In this document: piece after piece, positions 8,914 through 18,263 of the stretch
Numbering within the stretch: the first letter of the stretch is position 1
How the letters are laid out: the number at the start of each line of letters is the position of its first letter
NCBI GenBank assembly: GCA_900317955.1
Contig: ONIP01000003.1
Coordinates: forward strand, 186,001 to 250,000
Direction: 5' to 3'
Source: an uncultured Bacteroidales bacterium
GTDB taxonomy: Bacteria; Bacteroidota; Bacteroidia; Bacteroidales; P3
DNA: 64,000 nucleotides
Program-made: the position numbers and the translations under genes
Notes under the pieces: model-generated
Database searches by the model: none
What the model saw: only the letters and a program-made list of their open reading frames with translations
What the model was told of the DNA's origin: nothing

Positions 8914-9732
8914 ATGGTCATAGCCCTCTACATCCGTCACATCGAAGAAGAATATCGTCCACAACTTGAACTTCTCATTCAACTTCTCCACAAGGAAGGC
9001 GTCCAAACGCACATTGTCACCGACGCACTCCCCCAGTGCCACTTCGATTTTCTGCTCTCCATCGGTGGCGACGGCACCCTCCTCAGTTCCGTCCATCTTA
9101 TTGCCGATCGCGACATTCCCGTCTTGGGTGTCAACTTTGGCCATCTTGGTTTCCTGACTACTGCCGGCCGCGACAATCTCGACAGCCTTGTCTCCGACCT
9201 TCTCTCGGGTCGCTACACCCTCGAACCTCGCTCACTACTCCATGTTGTTGCCCACCATGGTCAGAATTCCCTCTCCACCTTCGCCCTCAACGAAGTCTAT
9301 CTGCATCGCTTTGTCGACGCCCCGCTTTTGCGCACCGACCTTTATGTCTCAGGCGATTTCGTGGCCAACTATGCTGGCGACGGTCTCATTGTCGCCACCC
9401 CCACAGGCTCTACTGCCTATTCTTTAAGTTGTGGCGGTCCCATCCTCACCCCCGATAGCGGCTGTCTCGTCATCACCCCCATCGGCGTTCACAACCTCAC
9501 CCTTCGCCCCATCATTGTCCCCGACACCGCAACTCTCCGATTAGTCACCCATGCCCAGCCGCAGCAATTCAGCCTTGGCATGGACTCCCGCCATCAGCCC
9601 CTCCCTTATGGCACCGAAATACTCCTTTCCCGGCAGGATTTCTCCATCCGCCTTGTACGTCTTGGCAACCAAAGTTTCTTCAGCGCCATCCATCAAAAAC
9701 TCGGCTGGGGTGGTGTCCCTCCTCGCCAATAA
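8914..9732 (+). CDS. nadK: NAD kinase (NadK)
   Basis: Phosphorylates NAD to NADP using ATP or polyphosphate. The 272-residue protein has the diagnostic GGDGT motif (residues 51-55), a NEVYLHR motif, and the glycine-rich TPTGSTAYSLSCGGP loop that binds NAD. Length and motif order are normal for bacterial NadK. It starts 72 bp after the T9SS cargo gene and ends 8 bp before the stop of the convergent GH106 gene. It is the only enzyme of NAD metabolism proper in the window, about 13 kb from the ADP-ribose cluster at 22.7-27.3 kb. Confidence 0.96.
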   Translation: MVIALYIRHIEEEYRPQLELLIQLLHKEGVQTHIVTDALPQCHFDFLLSIGGDGTLLSSVHLIADRDIPVLGVNFGHLGFLTTAGRDNLDSLVSDLLSGRYTLEPRSLLHVVAHHGQNSLSTFALNEVYLHRFVDAPLLRTDLYVSGDFVANYAGDGLIVATPTGSTAYSLSCGGPILTPDSGCLVITPIGVHNLTLRPIIVPDTATLRLVTHAQPQQFSLGMDSRHQPLPYGTEILLSRQDFSIRLVRLGNQSFFSAIHQKLGWGGVPPRQ

Positions 9733-9740
9733 AACAGCAA

Positions 9741-12551
9741 TTAGAAGAAGGCTATCTGTCCATCTATCCCCACCAGTCCGGCTGGAGTCGTGGGTATTTT
9801 GCGTTTAATTACAAAATGCTGTATTACGGTTGACTCTAACCCTGGTATCGGGTCTGTCAGGGTGTGGACGTAATTGTTCAAGGTGGTTGTTACTTTTATC
9901 TCTATGGTGTTCTCGCCCGTATGGAAGAGCCCGCCCAGATTGTCGTAAATTCGTTCACCGTACCACTTGGTACCGCATTTGGTACCGTTCACCGTCAATT
10001 CGCAAATATCGTACACTTGCCCGAGGTCTATGTAATCAAGGCTTTCCGGAGAGTATTCAATACCCTGTTCATTATCAACGGTCACGCTGTCAAGATGGAA
10101 ACGTGCAGTATAGTTTATAGTGCCGGAAAAGTCTCTGAACTGTGTTTCACGCAGGTCGCACAGCCGCTGCATGACGGTGTCGCGAGTCCAGCCCTCTATG
10201 GCATGTTGCAGCGTCACGTGCCATTCCATCGGTATGGTAAAGTACTGTGAACCTTCATAGTAGTCTGGGTACCATATCGTGTCCGTGTCCATCTGGCTTG
10301 TAGCATAGTTTTTGCTAGCGTTTTCAACGGCCAGCGTCTCCTTCTTCTCAAAAATAATGAACAGGCTTTCTACTGGCGGCAGGTATAGCCAGAAACTACC
10401 TTCGTCAAGCACCAGCATTTGCTTCTTGTCGGTGGCCGGGTTATAAACCCATGCCTTGCAGCCTTGATACACCTCTTTAGGAAATGCTATCATGGTGCCG
10501 ATACCCGTGTGAAGCGATGCGTTGCAAAACAAATAGGTAGCGTCCCCCTCTTTGTTACGGTATGCATTGTGCAGCAAAAATCTGTCGGGATTTGCTATTT
10601 CCATGCAGTGAGGTAGTTCGTAGTTACGTTGAACCTCTCTGTACCATTCCATATAGTGGTTGCTGTCGGGTTCCGTCAGATGGATGAACTGTTCACCGTC
10701 CACAACGCACTCATCAATGCAGAATAACCTTCCGCCACGATCAGCATAGGAGAGCAGCCAACGGATGTCTTCGCCTTCGAGATATTTAATCCTGGGCAGG
10801 AAAACTGCCTTGTATCGTAACTCACCATTGGCCAATGTATCCAATAGCCAGTCGATTCTCACGATGTCGGCACCCGAGCCGTTTTTGTGTATAGCTTCCC
10901 ATAGCAGGGGTGTGATGTCGTAGCCGCTTCCTTTGGGGTACTGCGGGAACGGTTCGGTTTGCACTCCGATTTCACCCCACATCTGTTCTGTAGGTGCCAG
11001 AATCGCTATGGGCGTTTCCATCTGCAACCCCTGCAACACTCTGCTGAACCGGCTGCGGTACTCATTTAGCAGGTGGAAGTAAGGCCACCAGCTGTTCTGT
11101 TCGTTCAGGTAGCTGCCATACTGTACCCATCCCGGAAATCCAGCCTCGGGCGGAGAGTAGTTGAAACCGTGCCACACCGAGTGTGTAACACCGCTAAAGG
11201 CACTCATATCGCTGCCCAGTTTCAGCAGTTCCAGTGTGGTTTCGAACATGCGGTAGGTATTTGTCATCTCCTCGGCGCTGACGAGACTGTGGCCACTGTG
11301 GTGGGCGGCGGAGCTGACATACTTGTTAATCATGGTGTAGGCGCGTCCTCGACGGTAGTCGCTGTCGGGCATCTCCTCGCCTATGCGGTGGCGCAAGTAG
11401 TTTGTAGTCCAGCTCTCCCCCTCGGGTATGTCATAGGCAGTGGAACCCTTTAAGGGGAAGAAACCGCGGCCGTAGGCTTGCCCACGCGCCAGCACCCCTT
11501 GGCTGTGGCACCAGTCAGCAAAGGTCTTCGTGTACCTCTCATACAGTAGTTCTGCCTTTGTGCGTTCATAATGCAGCCGTACCTGCGCTATGCGTCTCGC
11601 CATTTCGGGCGATTTACGCGAACCGTAATCATAGCTTGTCACCTCTCCCAGTCGCCCCGTAGGGAAGAGTATGAGGGGCATCCACGGCATCACGTCATAG
11701 CCGTTGCGTTGCTTAAACTCCTGTGCAAAGTCATCCGTCCAGTTGCTCCCTTCCAACTCCATGCTGTCTGTAAAATAGGCTCTAAGCCATTGCCGCAAGG
11801 GTCCAGTCCGTTGTTCTATGGTGTGCTGCATCCGCTCTAAATATCCCCGCACGGCTTTTTCGTTCATGTGGTCTACTATCGCTCCCGATGCCCCCGGCGC
11901 CCCGTTTATTACGCTGGCAAACGAACGGCAACGAATCAGCGCATATAGCATGCCTTTTTCCTGTTCTAACCTCAGTGTGTCGCCCTTGGGCAGTGGCAAT
12001 GGCTTCATCTCTTTTATGCTGGTTATGGAATCTGGAGCCACCCATAGTGCTACCAATTCAAACTCCCGCTCGGGATTAGGTACGGTCACCTTGGGATCCA
12101 CGGCATGGTATATTTGTTCACGTGTCAGATTCTCATTGGATAGGGGTTTGGCGTATGTCAGCATCACTTGCCCCCGTTCTTCCATGGGCAGGCTTTCCAT
12201 CCCGATTGGCCATCCTGAACCAACCAGCAGGTCGCACTCCATTCCCAGCCGTCTGGCCTCTTGCATGGCAATACGTAGCATGTCTATCCACTCATCGCTC
12301 AACCATATAAGGGAGGCTTTCTCTACCGAGTCGCACCGTTTCGCTGGGAATTCAATGGGATTAATCTCCACTCCCCCTATGCCTGCGTCGTGCAGTAGCC
12401 GCAACTCCCGAACTATCTCGGCACTGTCCACCTTGTCGCCATTCCACCACCACCTTACAAAAGGCTTGGTGTTCAGCCTCTGGCTCTCTCCTGTCTGCCC
12501 CATGGCAGCAAGGCTCATCAGCAGCAGAATCAATGGAATGAGTCTTTTCAT
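9741..12551 (-). CDS. GH106-type glycoside hydrolase (alpha-L-rhamnosidase-like)
   Basis: A 936-residue exported glycosidase. The signal peptide is MKRLIPLILLLMSLAAMGQ. The opening motif FVRWWWNGDKVD, followed by LRLLHDAGIGGVEINPIEF, is typical of family GH106, whose members remove alpha-L-rhamnose from pectic glycans. The C-terminal part (TINYTARFHLDSV, YIDLGQVYDICELTVNG, NTIEIKVTTTLNNYV) is a beta-sandwich sugar-binding module. The start is ATG at 12551, overlapping the flippase stop by 4 bp (ATGA), which indicates translational coupling. Rhamnosidase activity is inferred from the family. No SusC/SusD pair is nearby, so it is not in a classical polysaccharide utilisation locus. Confidence 0.82.
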   Translation of the reverse strand: MKRLIPLILLLMSLAAMGQTGESQRLNTKPFVRWWWNGDKVDSAEIVRELRLLHDAGIGGVEINPIEFPAKRCDSVEKASLIWLSDEWIDMLRIAMQEARRLGMECDLLVGSGWPIGMESLPMEERGQVMLTYAKPLSNENLTREQIYHAVDPKVTVPNPEREFELVALWVAPDSITSIKEMKPLPLPKGDTLRLEQEKGMLYALIRCRSFASVINGAPGASGAIVDHMNEKAVRGYLERMQHTIEQRTGPLRQWLRAYFTDSMELEGSNWTDDFAQEFKQRNGYDVMPWMPLILFPTGRLGEVTSYDYGSRKSPEMARRIAQVRLHYERTKAELLYERYTKTFADWCHSQGVLARGQAYGRGFFPLKGSTAYDIPEGESWTTNYLRHRIGEEMPDSDYRRGRAYTMINKYVSSAAHHSGHSLVSAEEMTNTYRMFETTLELLKLGSDMSAFSGVTHSVWHGFNYSPPEAGFPGWVQYGSYLNEQNSWWPYFHLLNEYRSRFSRVLQGLQMETPIAILAPTEQMWGEIGVQTEPFPQYPKGSGYDITPLLWEAIHKNGSGADIVRIDWLLDTLANGELRYKAVFLPRIKYLEGEDIRWLLSYADRGGRLFCIDECVVDGEQFIHLTEPDSNHYMEWYREVQRNYELPHCMEIANPDRFLLHNAYRNKEGDATYLFCNASLHTGIGTMIAFPKEVYQGCKAWVYNPATDKKQMLVLDEGSFWLYLPPVESLFIIFEKKETLAVENASKNYATSQMDTDTIWYPDYYEGSQYFTIPMEWHVTLQHAIEGWTRDTVMQRLCDLRETQFRDFSGTINYTARFHLDSVTVDNEQGIEYSPESLDYIDLGQVYDICELTVNGTKCGTKWYGERIYDNLGGLFHTGENTIEIKVTTTLNNYVHTLTDPIPGLESTVIQHFVIKRKIPTTPAGLVGIDGQIAFF

Positions 12552-13903
12552 ATAACCTCTTCGGTTTTCAATATTTGCGTCTCGCCCCGCTTGCAGCGTT
12601 TGTCGTAGCGGTATGTCTGATACAGGTACCATCCCCCCTGTACGGCCTGCACTACGGCACTCACCGCAGCAAACAGCAGCACGGCCAATTTAAAGTCGCC
12701 CATTGCAATGCCCGTATACAATGCGCCCACACGCAGCAGCAATTGCAGCAACTGCAGGCAGAAGTCTACACGTTGCGTTCCTAACACATTCGCCACAAAG
12801 GCAAGCGAGTTTGTTACCACCAGTATACCCATCCAGGGAAGCAGGCAGCGCACATAGTAGCCAGTCCCAATCCATTGGTCACCAAACAGAAACACAAACA
12901 ACGGTTCGGCAAAAAAGAACACTGCCGATCCCACTGCCAACGCCCCTGCCCCAAGCAGCAGGGCAAAACGGCGCACATCGTGCCATATCAGTCTCCTCTC
13001 AGTAACCTTGACAACCGTCGACTGGTAAAACACTTTCTCGAAACTGTTAGCCAATACATTTACAGGTCTCTGAGTAAAAGTAAGTGCCAGCGAGAAAAGC
13101 CCCAACAACGGCTTCTCAAAATACACGCTCAACCACATCAACGGCAAATTGGCCGAAAAACTGCTCACCAGTTCTTTGGGCATCACATATATTGGAAAGT
13201 TGCGGTGCTTCCTCAGGGTTTCTTTCATTGACAGTATCGCTGCGACTGTTGCAGCTTCGCCCTCACTCAAGTGGTCTGTCGCTACTGTCAGTTCCCTCAT
13301 TATTGTCTTGGCGCATCTATGAAGGTATATATGTCCTGCCACTTTGCCCAGTATCGAGCCAACGGGCAGACCTATGCTGTGCAGCAGCTGCCACAACGGT
13401 GCTGTCAAACCAAACAGAATCCGTGTCACCGTTCCCCCGCTCACCGAAACTACTTCGCCCATGGCCAACTGTTGGTATTTTCTGTATCGGTTACACACAA
13501 AGTTGTAAACGCGGTTCGTCCCGGTAAAATACACCAATACTGGTATCAGCAACGGCATCCACACCGGCAGTCCCGACAAACTCACTCCCAGCAAAGCCAG
13601 CGCAACTCCGATAACTGTCAGCAGCAAGGCAAACATCCAATTCAGTTTCAACGCTGCACGCACCAATGTCTCCGCCTCGTTGTCGTTGTCTGCTTTCACC
13701 ACTGCCATTTCGTATTTGCATGTCGAAAGGATGATAAGTACCTCGGTATAACTGAAAAACACGTTGCAAAGTCCGAAGTCCTCAGGAGTAAACAACCTTA
13801 GCAGTACAATGTATGCCGCAAAGGCAATCCCCTGTGCCACGAGGTTGCCCCACAGCAGTGTTCCCGAATCTTTGATAAACCGTATTTTGAACAAATTCAG
13901 CAT
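12548..13903 (-). CDS. Wzx-type oligosaccharide flippase / MATE-like membrane protein
   Basis: A 451-residue polytopic membrane protein with about 12 hydrophobic spans, including WGNLVAQGIAFAAYIVLLRLF near the N-terminus, the usual start of polysaccharide-biosynthesis flippases. Such proteins flip undecaprenyl-linked sugars from the cytoplasmic to the periplasmic face. No glycosyltransferases adjoin, so the cargo is unknown. It is part of a three-gene minus-strand run: VWA membrane protein (9 bp upstream), flippase, then GH106 (4-bp overlap). The C-terminal tail is basic (YRYDKRCKRGE). Confidence 0.82.
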   Translation of the reverse strand: MLNLFKIRFIKDSGTLLWGNLVAQGIAFAAYIVLLRLFTPEDFGLCNVFFSYTEVLIILSTCKYEMAVVKADNDNEAETLVRAALKLNWMFALLLTVIGVALALLGVSLSGLPVWMPLLIPVLVYFTGTNRVYNFVCNRYRKYQQLAMGEVVSVSGGTVTRILFGLTAPLWQLLHSIGLPVGSILGKVAGHIYLHRCAKTIMRELTVATDHLSEGEAATVAAILSMKETLRKHRNFPIYVMPKELVSSFSANLPLMWLSVYFEKPLLGLFSLALTFTQRPVNVLANSFEKVFYQSTVVKVTERRLIWHDVRRFALLLGAGALAVGSAVFFFAEPLFVFLFGDQWIGTGYYVRCLLPWMGILVVTNSLAFVANVLGTQRVDFCLQLLQLLLRVGALYTGIAMGDFKLAVLLFAAVSAVVQAVQGGWYLYQTYRYDKRCKRGETQILKTEEVI

Positions 13904-13912
13904 CTCGGTTCC

Positions 13913-15970
13913 TTAGCTTGTGAAGCGGGCCAGACGCCGTCCTGCCCATTCTATGGTAAGCAACAATATCAGCAGTATCAGCACCCACGGCAGCGAAATC
14001 ATCGGCGTATATTCGGTATGGGAATAAATCACCGTCTTCAAGTCCTCGCGTTCGCCAAGCAGCGATGCCAGTTTGTCGGTCTGGTCATACGGCACCATGT
14101 CGCCGCCGGTGGTCTGTGCCATCGTGTTCAGCAGGGCGTGGTCGGCAACCAGGTTCAACTGCTCCAGGTCAAGGGCTTCCACGATAAAACCTCCTGTTGC
14201 CTTGTACTGTTTCCCTGCAAATGTCGTTTTGGCTTGGTAACTATATTGTCCGGGAGCCAGTGTACCAAGAGGCAGTGTATATCCCTGTCCTGAAGGCTGG
14301 AATTCATATCGGGTGCTTTCCCCTCCTCCTTTGGGGGTAATTTGGCATTCCACTTCCGGTCGGTTGGTCAGCTGCCAGTTGTCGTCGTAGAATTCTGCGC
14401 GAATCACTATTGCCTCGTCTTCCCGATAATAGCGTTCCGACATCACATGCAGCCTCTCTTTCCCGGCTTCGGCACCGGCATACACCACTATTTTCTCAAT
14501 TGTCTGGTCAAAATCGTCGTGGCTGCCCGTCATCAAATAACTGTGCAGCCTCCATCTCCATAGCCCTTCGCCTAACACACAGGCGCATCGCGTCCCGTTC
14601 TGTACGCCAAATGCCATCATGGGTCTGTCGGTCGGTTTACCCGACAATTTCGCCCTGAACAGGCACTGCATTCCGGGTGCCATGCGGTAATTGCCGAACG
14701 GGGCTTGAAGGGGTGGGAGTGCTGCTATGCGGGTAGACGTCTCTCGGTCAAAGGCAAACAGGGTAAAGGTCTCGTCAAGTATTGCGGTCACTTCGTCCGC
14801 ATGGCGACTTTTCGCTGTCACCTCTATACCGCAGTGTAATGCGTTGAAGCGTCCAAGGTCGGTGGCCATGCCCACCACATACACTTTCGGTAGGGTAGAG
14901 GGAAGCGTTTGCAACCATTGCGCTGTGGTGTTTCCCGGGGCAGGCAGGTTATGCAGCACCAACGTGCTGTAGGTATCCCACACCGATTTCTCTGCATTCA
15001 TGGCTGCTTGCAGCGTTGAGTATACCTCCACCTCATAGTTTGGGTTGGTCTCTATTGCCTGCTTCAATGCTGCTATGTCGGGATGGGGTGCTGCCGCTAC
15101 AATAGCCACTTTTCTACGCCCTTCAAGCACCTCCACTGCCACCGTGCGGCTGTTGTTGGCTGTGCTTGTCTCGCCTTTCACTGCCGATACGGTTACGCTA
15201 TAACTGTGCAGCCCGCTCTCCTTGGCATCCAGCATCAAAGGTACCGTCTGGCTGTAACTATTCCCATCGTATGTCAATGGCTGGGTAGCCAACTGTCGTC
15301 CGCCACTGCTTATTGTCAACGTTGCCTTGGCTCCGTTCAAGCGGGTGGCTCGCACCGTAACTTCCATCGGGAATTGGCTGCCAGTGTATACCACCCTGTT
15401 GCACCGCACATCGGCTATCCATGCATCCGGTCTGCGTGTTGTGTCGCCCAATGCTATGGTGTATATCGGCACCCCCAGTTGCATTGCTTCGGTGGCAGGG
15501 TTGGCTCCTTGGTTATATATTCCGTCGCTCATCAGCACCACTGCTCCCAGGTTCCTCCCAGCATACTGCTGTCTCACCGCGTCCAGTGCGCTTGCTATAT
15601 CGGTGCTGCCTCCTCCAAACGAATCATAGACTACCTCATACTCTTTCTCCAATTCCGTCAGTCCTTCGGGCAGCGTCCGCTGTGTGGTGGGAACTGAACG
15701 GCTTACATCTCTTATCACTGCCACCACTGGCTTCTCATGTCGGTTTACTGTGTGGCGCAGCACTGGTCCCAACAATAGGAATGCCAATATTGTAACTATT
15801 AAAAACCGTGCTACGGCCAACAGCCATATCCATCCCTTGGCAACCTTGTCTTCTGCCACTACCGGTTCCTTGCGTCTTGACAGATACATTGCCGCGCTGT
15901 ACACCGCTCCTGCCAAGATGCAGAGCGGCAAACAATACCACGGATAGTCAATAAAAATATGCATCATCAT
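13913..15970 (-). CDS. Membrane-anchored VWA-domain protein (BatA/glutamine-amidotransferase-like)
   Basis: A 685-residue protein with two N-terminal membrane spans (about residues 11-30 and 48-71), a large periplasmic region and one C-terminal span (PWVLILLILLLTIEWAG). After the second span lies a von Willebrand A-like domain with an intact MIDAS: DVSRS (D88, S90, S92), GGGSTDIASAL and MSDGIYNQG. The later part is beta-rich. This layout occurs in many Bacteroidota proteins of unknown role; metal-dependent protein binding is inferred. Three Met codons open the frame, and 15970 is the first. It is the first gene of the run that leads to the flippase and GH106 genes. Confidence 0.75.
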   Translation of the reverse strand: MMMHIFIDYPWYCLPLCILAGAVYSAAMYLSRRKEPVVAEDKVAKGWIWLLAVARFLIVTILAFLLLGPVLRHTVNRHEKPVVAVIRDVSRSVPTTQRTLPEGLTELEKEYEVVYDSFGGGSTDIASALDAVRQQYAGRNLGAVVLMSDGIYNQGANPATEAMQLGVPIYTIALGDTTRRPDAWIADVRCNRVVYTGSQFPMEVTVRATRLNGAKATLTISSGGRQLATQPLTYDGNSYSQTVPLMLDAKESGLHSYSVTVSAVKGETSTANNSRTVAVEVLEGRRKVAIVAAAPHPDIAALKQAIETNPNYEVEVYSTLQAAMNAEKSVWDTYSTLVLHNLPAPGNTTAQWLQTLPSTLPKVYVVGMATDLGRFNALHCGIEVTAKSRHADEVTAILDETFTLFAFDRETSTRIAALPPLQAPFGNYRMAPGMQCLFRAKLSGKPTDRPMMAFGVQNGTRCACVLGEGLWRWRLHSYLMTGSHDDFDQTIEKIVVYAGAEAGKERLHVMSERYYREDEAIVIRAEFYDDNWQLTNRPEVECQITPKGGGESTRYEFQPSGQGYTLPLGTLAPGQYSYQAKTTFAGKQYKATGGFIVEALDLEQLNLVADHALLNTMAQTTGGDMVPYDQTDKLASLLGEREDLKTVIYSHTEYTPMISLPWVLILLILLLTIEWAGRRLARFTS

Positions 15971-16082
15971 TCTCTATCTGTCGCCATGCGGCAGGCTCTC
16001 CGAATCTGTTCCCATTCGCAAAGTGCACACATGCGGCATAATTCTTTAATTAGTTAATTCAAAAGACATGGCAGCAAAATAA

Positions 16083-16115
16083 TTTGCAAAGATACGAAAA
16101 ATATTTGTATCTTTG
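16083..16115 (+). promoter_or_regulatory. Bacteroidota-type promoter for the 16143 gene
   Basis: TTTG at 16083-16086 and TATCTTTG (TAnnTTTG) at 16108-16115, with a 21-base spacer. The start codon follows 27 bases after the -7 element. The match to the sigma-ABfr consensus is exact at the -7 element. Confidence 0.75.
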
Positions 16116-16142
16116 CATTTTGAAAATTTTAAACTATCACTC

Positions 16143-18236
16143 ATGCAGAATAACCTATCATTATCAGCGGCAACGCGTCGTCTCGCCTTGGCTTTTGCCA
16201 TCGCCTCTACTCTTTTGGCGGGTGTGGCGTGTAGCCATAAAACCAACTCCTCGTCTATGAGCAATATCGACCCCACCACCGTCCAGGCCACGCTCGACTC
16301 CCTCCGCGTCCGTTACGGCGACGAGGCTATGCCGCGCGCCGAGCGTAGTGTCCCGCAAGCTGCCGCCCTTTGGACTGCCGATGACGGCACCCCTCAGCAA
16401 TTCCTCTCTTTCTGCTTGGATAATTTCGTGGCCGACACTGCCGAGCTCTGGCGAATGGCCTCCACGCTCCAAGCCAATCTTGAAAGTCTTTGGGGCTGTT
16501 TCAACAAAATTAGTGTCGACCTTAAACTGCCCCTCCATGTTGTAGGACCCGAACCCACACCCCTCGACGAGATGTTCGGTGGCTTCGACCCCTCGGCACA
16601 CTTCGACGACGACATGTACCAACAGAAAATTGCCTTTATCGTCGTTCTCAATTTCCCCTTCTACTCCCTTGAAGAGAAAAACCAGTTAGGGCAGAACTGG
16701 ACCCGTCGCCAATGGGCTTACGCCCGTCTCGGCGACCTCTTCACCTCGCGTGTGCCAGCCTCCGCCAACCAGCAACTGGCCAACCAACTTGCCGCAGCCG
16801 ACAACTATATCTCCAACTACAACATCATGATGGGTCACTTGGTGGATGACCAGGGCAACCACCTTTTCCCCGATATGGCGCTCATCACCCATTGGGGTCT
16901 CCGCGACGAACTCAAAACCCACTATAACGAAGGCGACAGCGGCTTGGCCAAGCAACGCATGATTTACCAAGTAATGCGTCGCATTATCGACCAAAGCATC
17001 CCTGCCAAGGTCATCAACTGCCCCGACTACAATTGGAACCCCTACAGCAACAACGTTACCGACAAAGACGGTGCCACCATTCAGTATTCTTCCGAGCCCG
17101 ACACCCGCTACCAGTTCTTCCTCGACAACTTCCACGCCATGCAGCAGGTCGACCGTTTCAACCCCCGCTATCCCACGGCCATCGCACGTGCCTTCGACCA
17201 AGACATGGAAGTGAGCTATAACGAAATCGAAAAACTCTTCACCTCATTCCTCAGTGCTCCCGAAGTCGGCCAGGTAGCCAAATTCATCGAACAGCGTTTA
17301 GGCCGCAAACTGGAACCCTTCGACATCTGGTACGATGGTTTCAAAAGCCGCAGCACCATCAACGAAGACGAACTCTCGGCAAAAACCCGCAGTCTCTATC
17401 CCAACAAAGAGGCCTTCGCCTCCAAAGGCATGCCTTCCATCCTCAGTCGTCTCGGCTTTGCTCCTGACAAGATCAAATTCATCTGCTCCCACGTCACTGT
17501 CGACCCCTCCCGCGGTGCCGGCCACGCATGGGAAAGCAACATGCGCTCCGACAATGCCCGTCTTCGCACCCGTATTGGCGACAACGGCATGGATTACAAA
17601 GGTTACAACATTGCCGTCCATGAGTTCGGCCACAATGTAGAGCAAACCATCACCCTTCACGACGTCGACAACTACATCATGAAAGGCGTCCCCAACACTG
17701 CCTTCACCGAAGCACTCGCCTTTGTGTTCCAATCCCGCGACCTCGATTTCCTCGGCTATAAGAACAGCAGCAACGCCAAAGAGAGTCTCGAAGCTCTCGA
17801 CATTTTCTGGGGTTGCTACGAAATCATGGGTGTATCGCTTGTCGATATGTACTCGTGGCGTTGGCTCTACGACCATCCCGATGCCACCGTCCAGCAACTC
17901 AAAGAGCAGGTTATTGTCATCGCCCAGCAGGTGTGGAACCAATATTTTGCCCCCTACCTTGGCGAGAAAGACTCCCCCATCTTGGCCATCTACAGCCACA
18001 TGATCGACTCCCCCCTCTACCTGCCCAACTACCCCTACGGCCACATCATCCAGTTCCAGCTTGAGCAGCAACTCAAGGACAAAAACATTGCCGACGAAAT
18101 TCAGCGTATCTATCCCGCCGGTCGTCTCACCCCTCAGCACTGGATGCGCCATGCCGTAGGAAGCGAGGTCTCCACCAAACCCCTCCTTGATGCTTCAGCC
18201 AAGGCATTAGAACAACTATTATCCGAAAATAAGTAA
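16143..18236 (+). CDS. Lipoprotein zinc metallopeptidase (HEFGH gluzincin, M3-like)
   Basis: A 697-residue lipoprotein. The hydrophobic leader ends in LAGVAC, a lipobox, so it is anchored in a membrane and probably faces the periplasm or surface. The zinc site reads VHEFGHNVEQ (H493, E494, H497), with a probable third ligand E523 in FTEALAFVFQ, 26 residues on, as in M3-type oligopeptidases. I do not recognise a closer family. The start is ATG 16143; a TTG further upstream lies inside the promoter. It stands 27 bp before a DPP11-like peptidase gene, so both probably degrade peptides for uptake in this presumably amino-acid-using organism. Confidence 0.78.
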   Translation: MQNNLSLSAATRRLALAFAIASTLLAGVACSHKTNSSSMSNIDPTTVQATLDSLRVRYGDEAMPRAERSVPQAAALWTADDGTPQQFLSFCLDNFVADTAELWRMASTLQANLESLWGCFNKISVDLKLPLHVVGPEPTPLDEMFGGFDPSAHFDDDMYQQKIAFIVVLNFPFYSLEEKNQLGQNWTRRQWAYARLGDLFTSRVPASANQQLANQLAAADNYISNYNIMMGHLVDDQGNHLFPDMALITHWGLRDELKTHYNEGDSGLAKQRMIYQVMRRIIDQSIPAKVINCPDYNWNPYSNNVTDKDGATIQYSSEPDTRYQFFLDNFHAMQQVDRFNPRYPTAIARAFDQDMEVSYNEIEKLFTSFLSAPEVGQVAKFIEQRLGRKLEPFDIWYDGFKSRSTINEDELSAKTRSLYPNKEAFASKGMPSILSRLGFAPDKIKFICSHVTVDPSRGAGHAWESNMRSDNARLRTRIGDNGMDYKGYNIAVHEFGHNVEQTITLHDVDNYIMKGVPNTAFTEALAFVFQSRDLDFLGYKNSSNAKESLEALDIFWGCYEIMGVSLVDMYSWRWLYDHPDATVQQLKEQVIVIAQQVWNQYFAPYLGEKDSPILAIYSHMIDSPLYLPNYPYGHIIQFQLEQQLKDKNIADEIQRIYPAGRLTPQHWMRHAVGSEVSTKPLLDASAKALEQLLSENK

Positions 18237-18263
18237 CCCCGAATAATCCAATACTCCATCCCT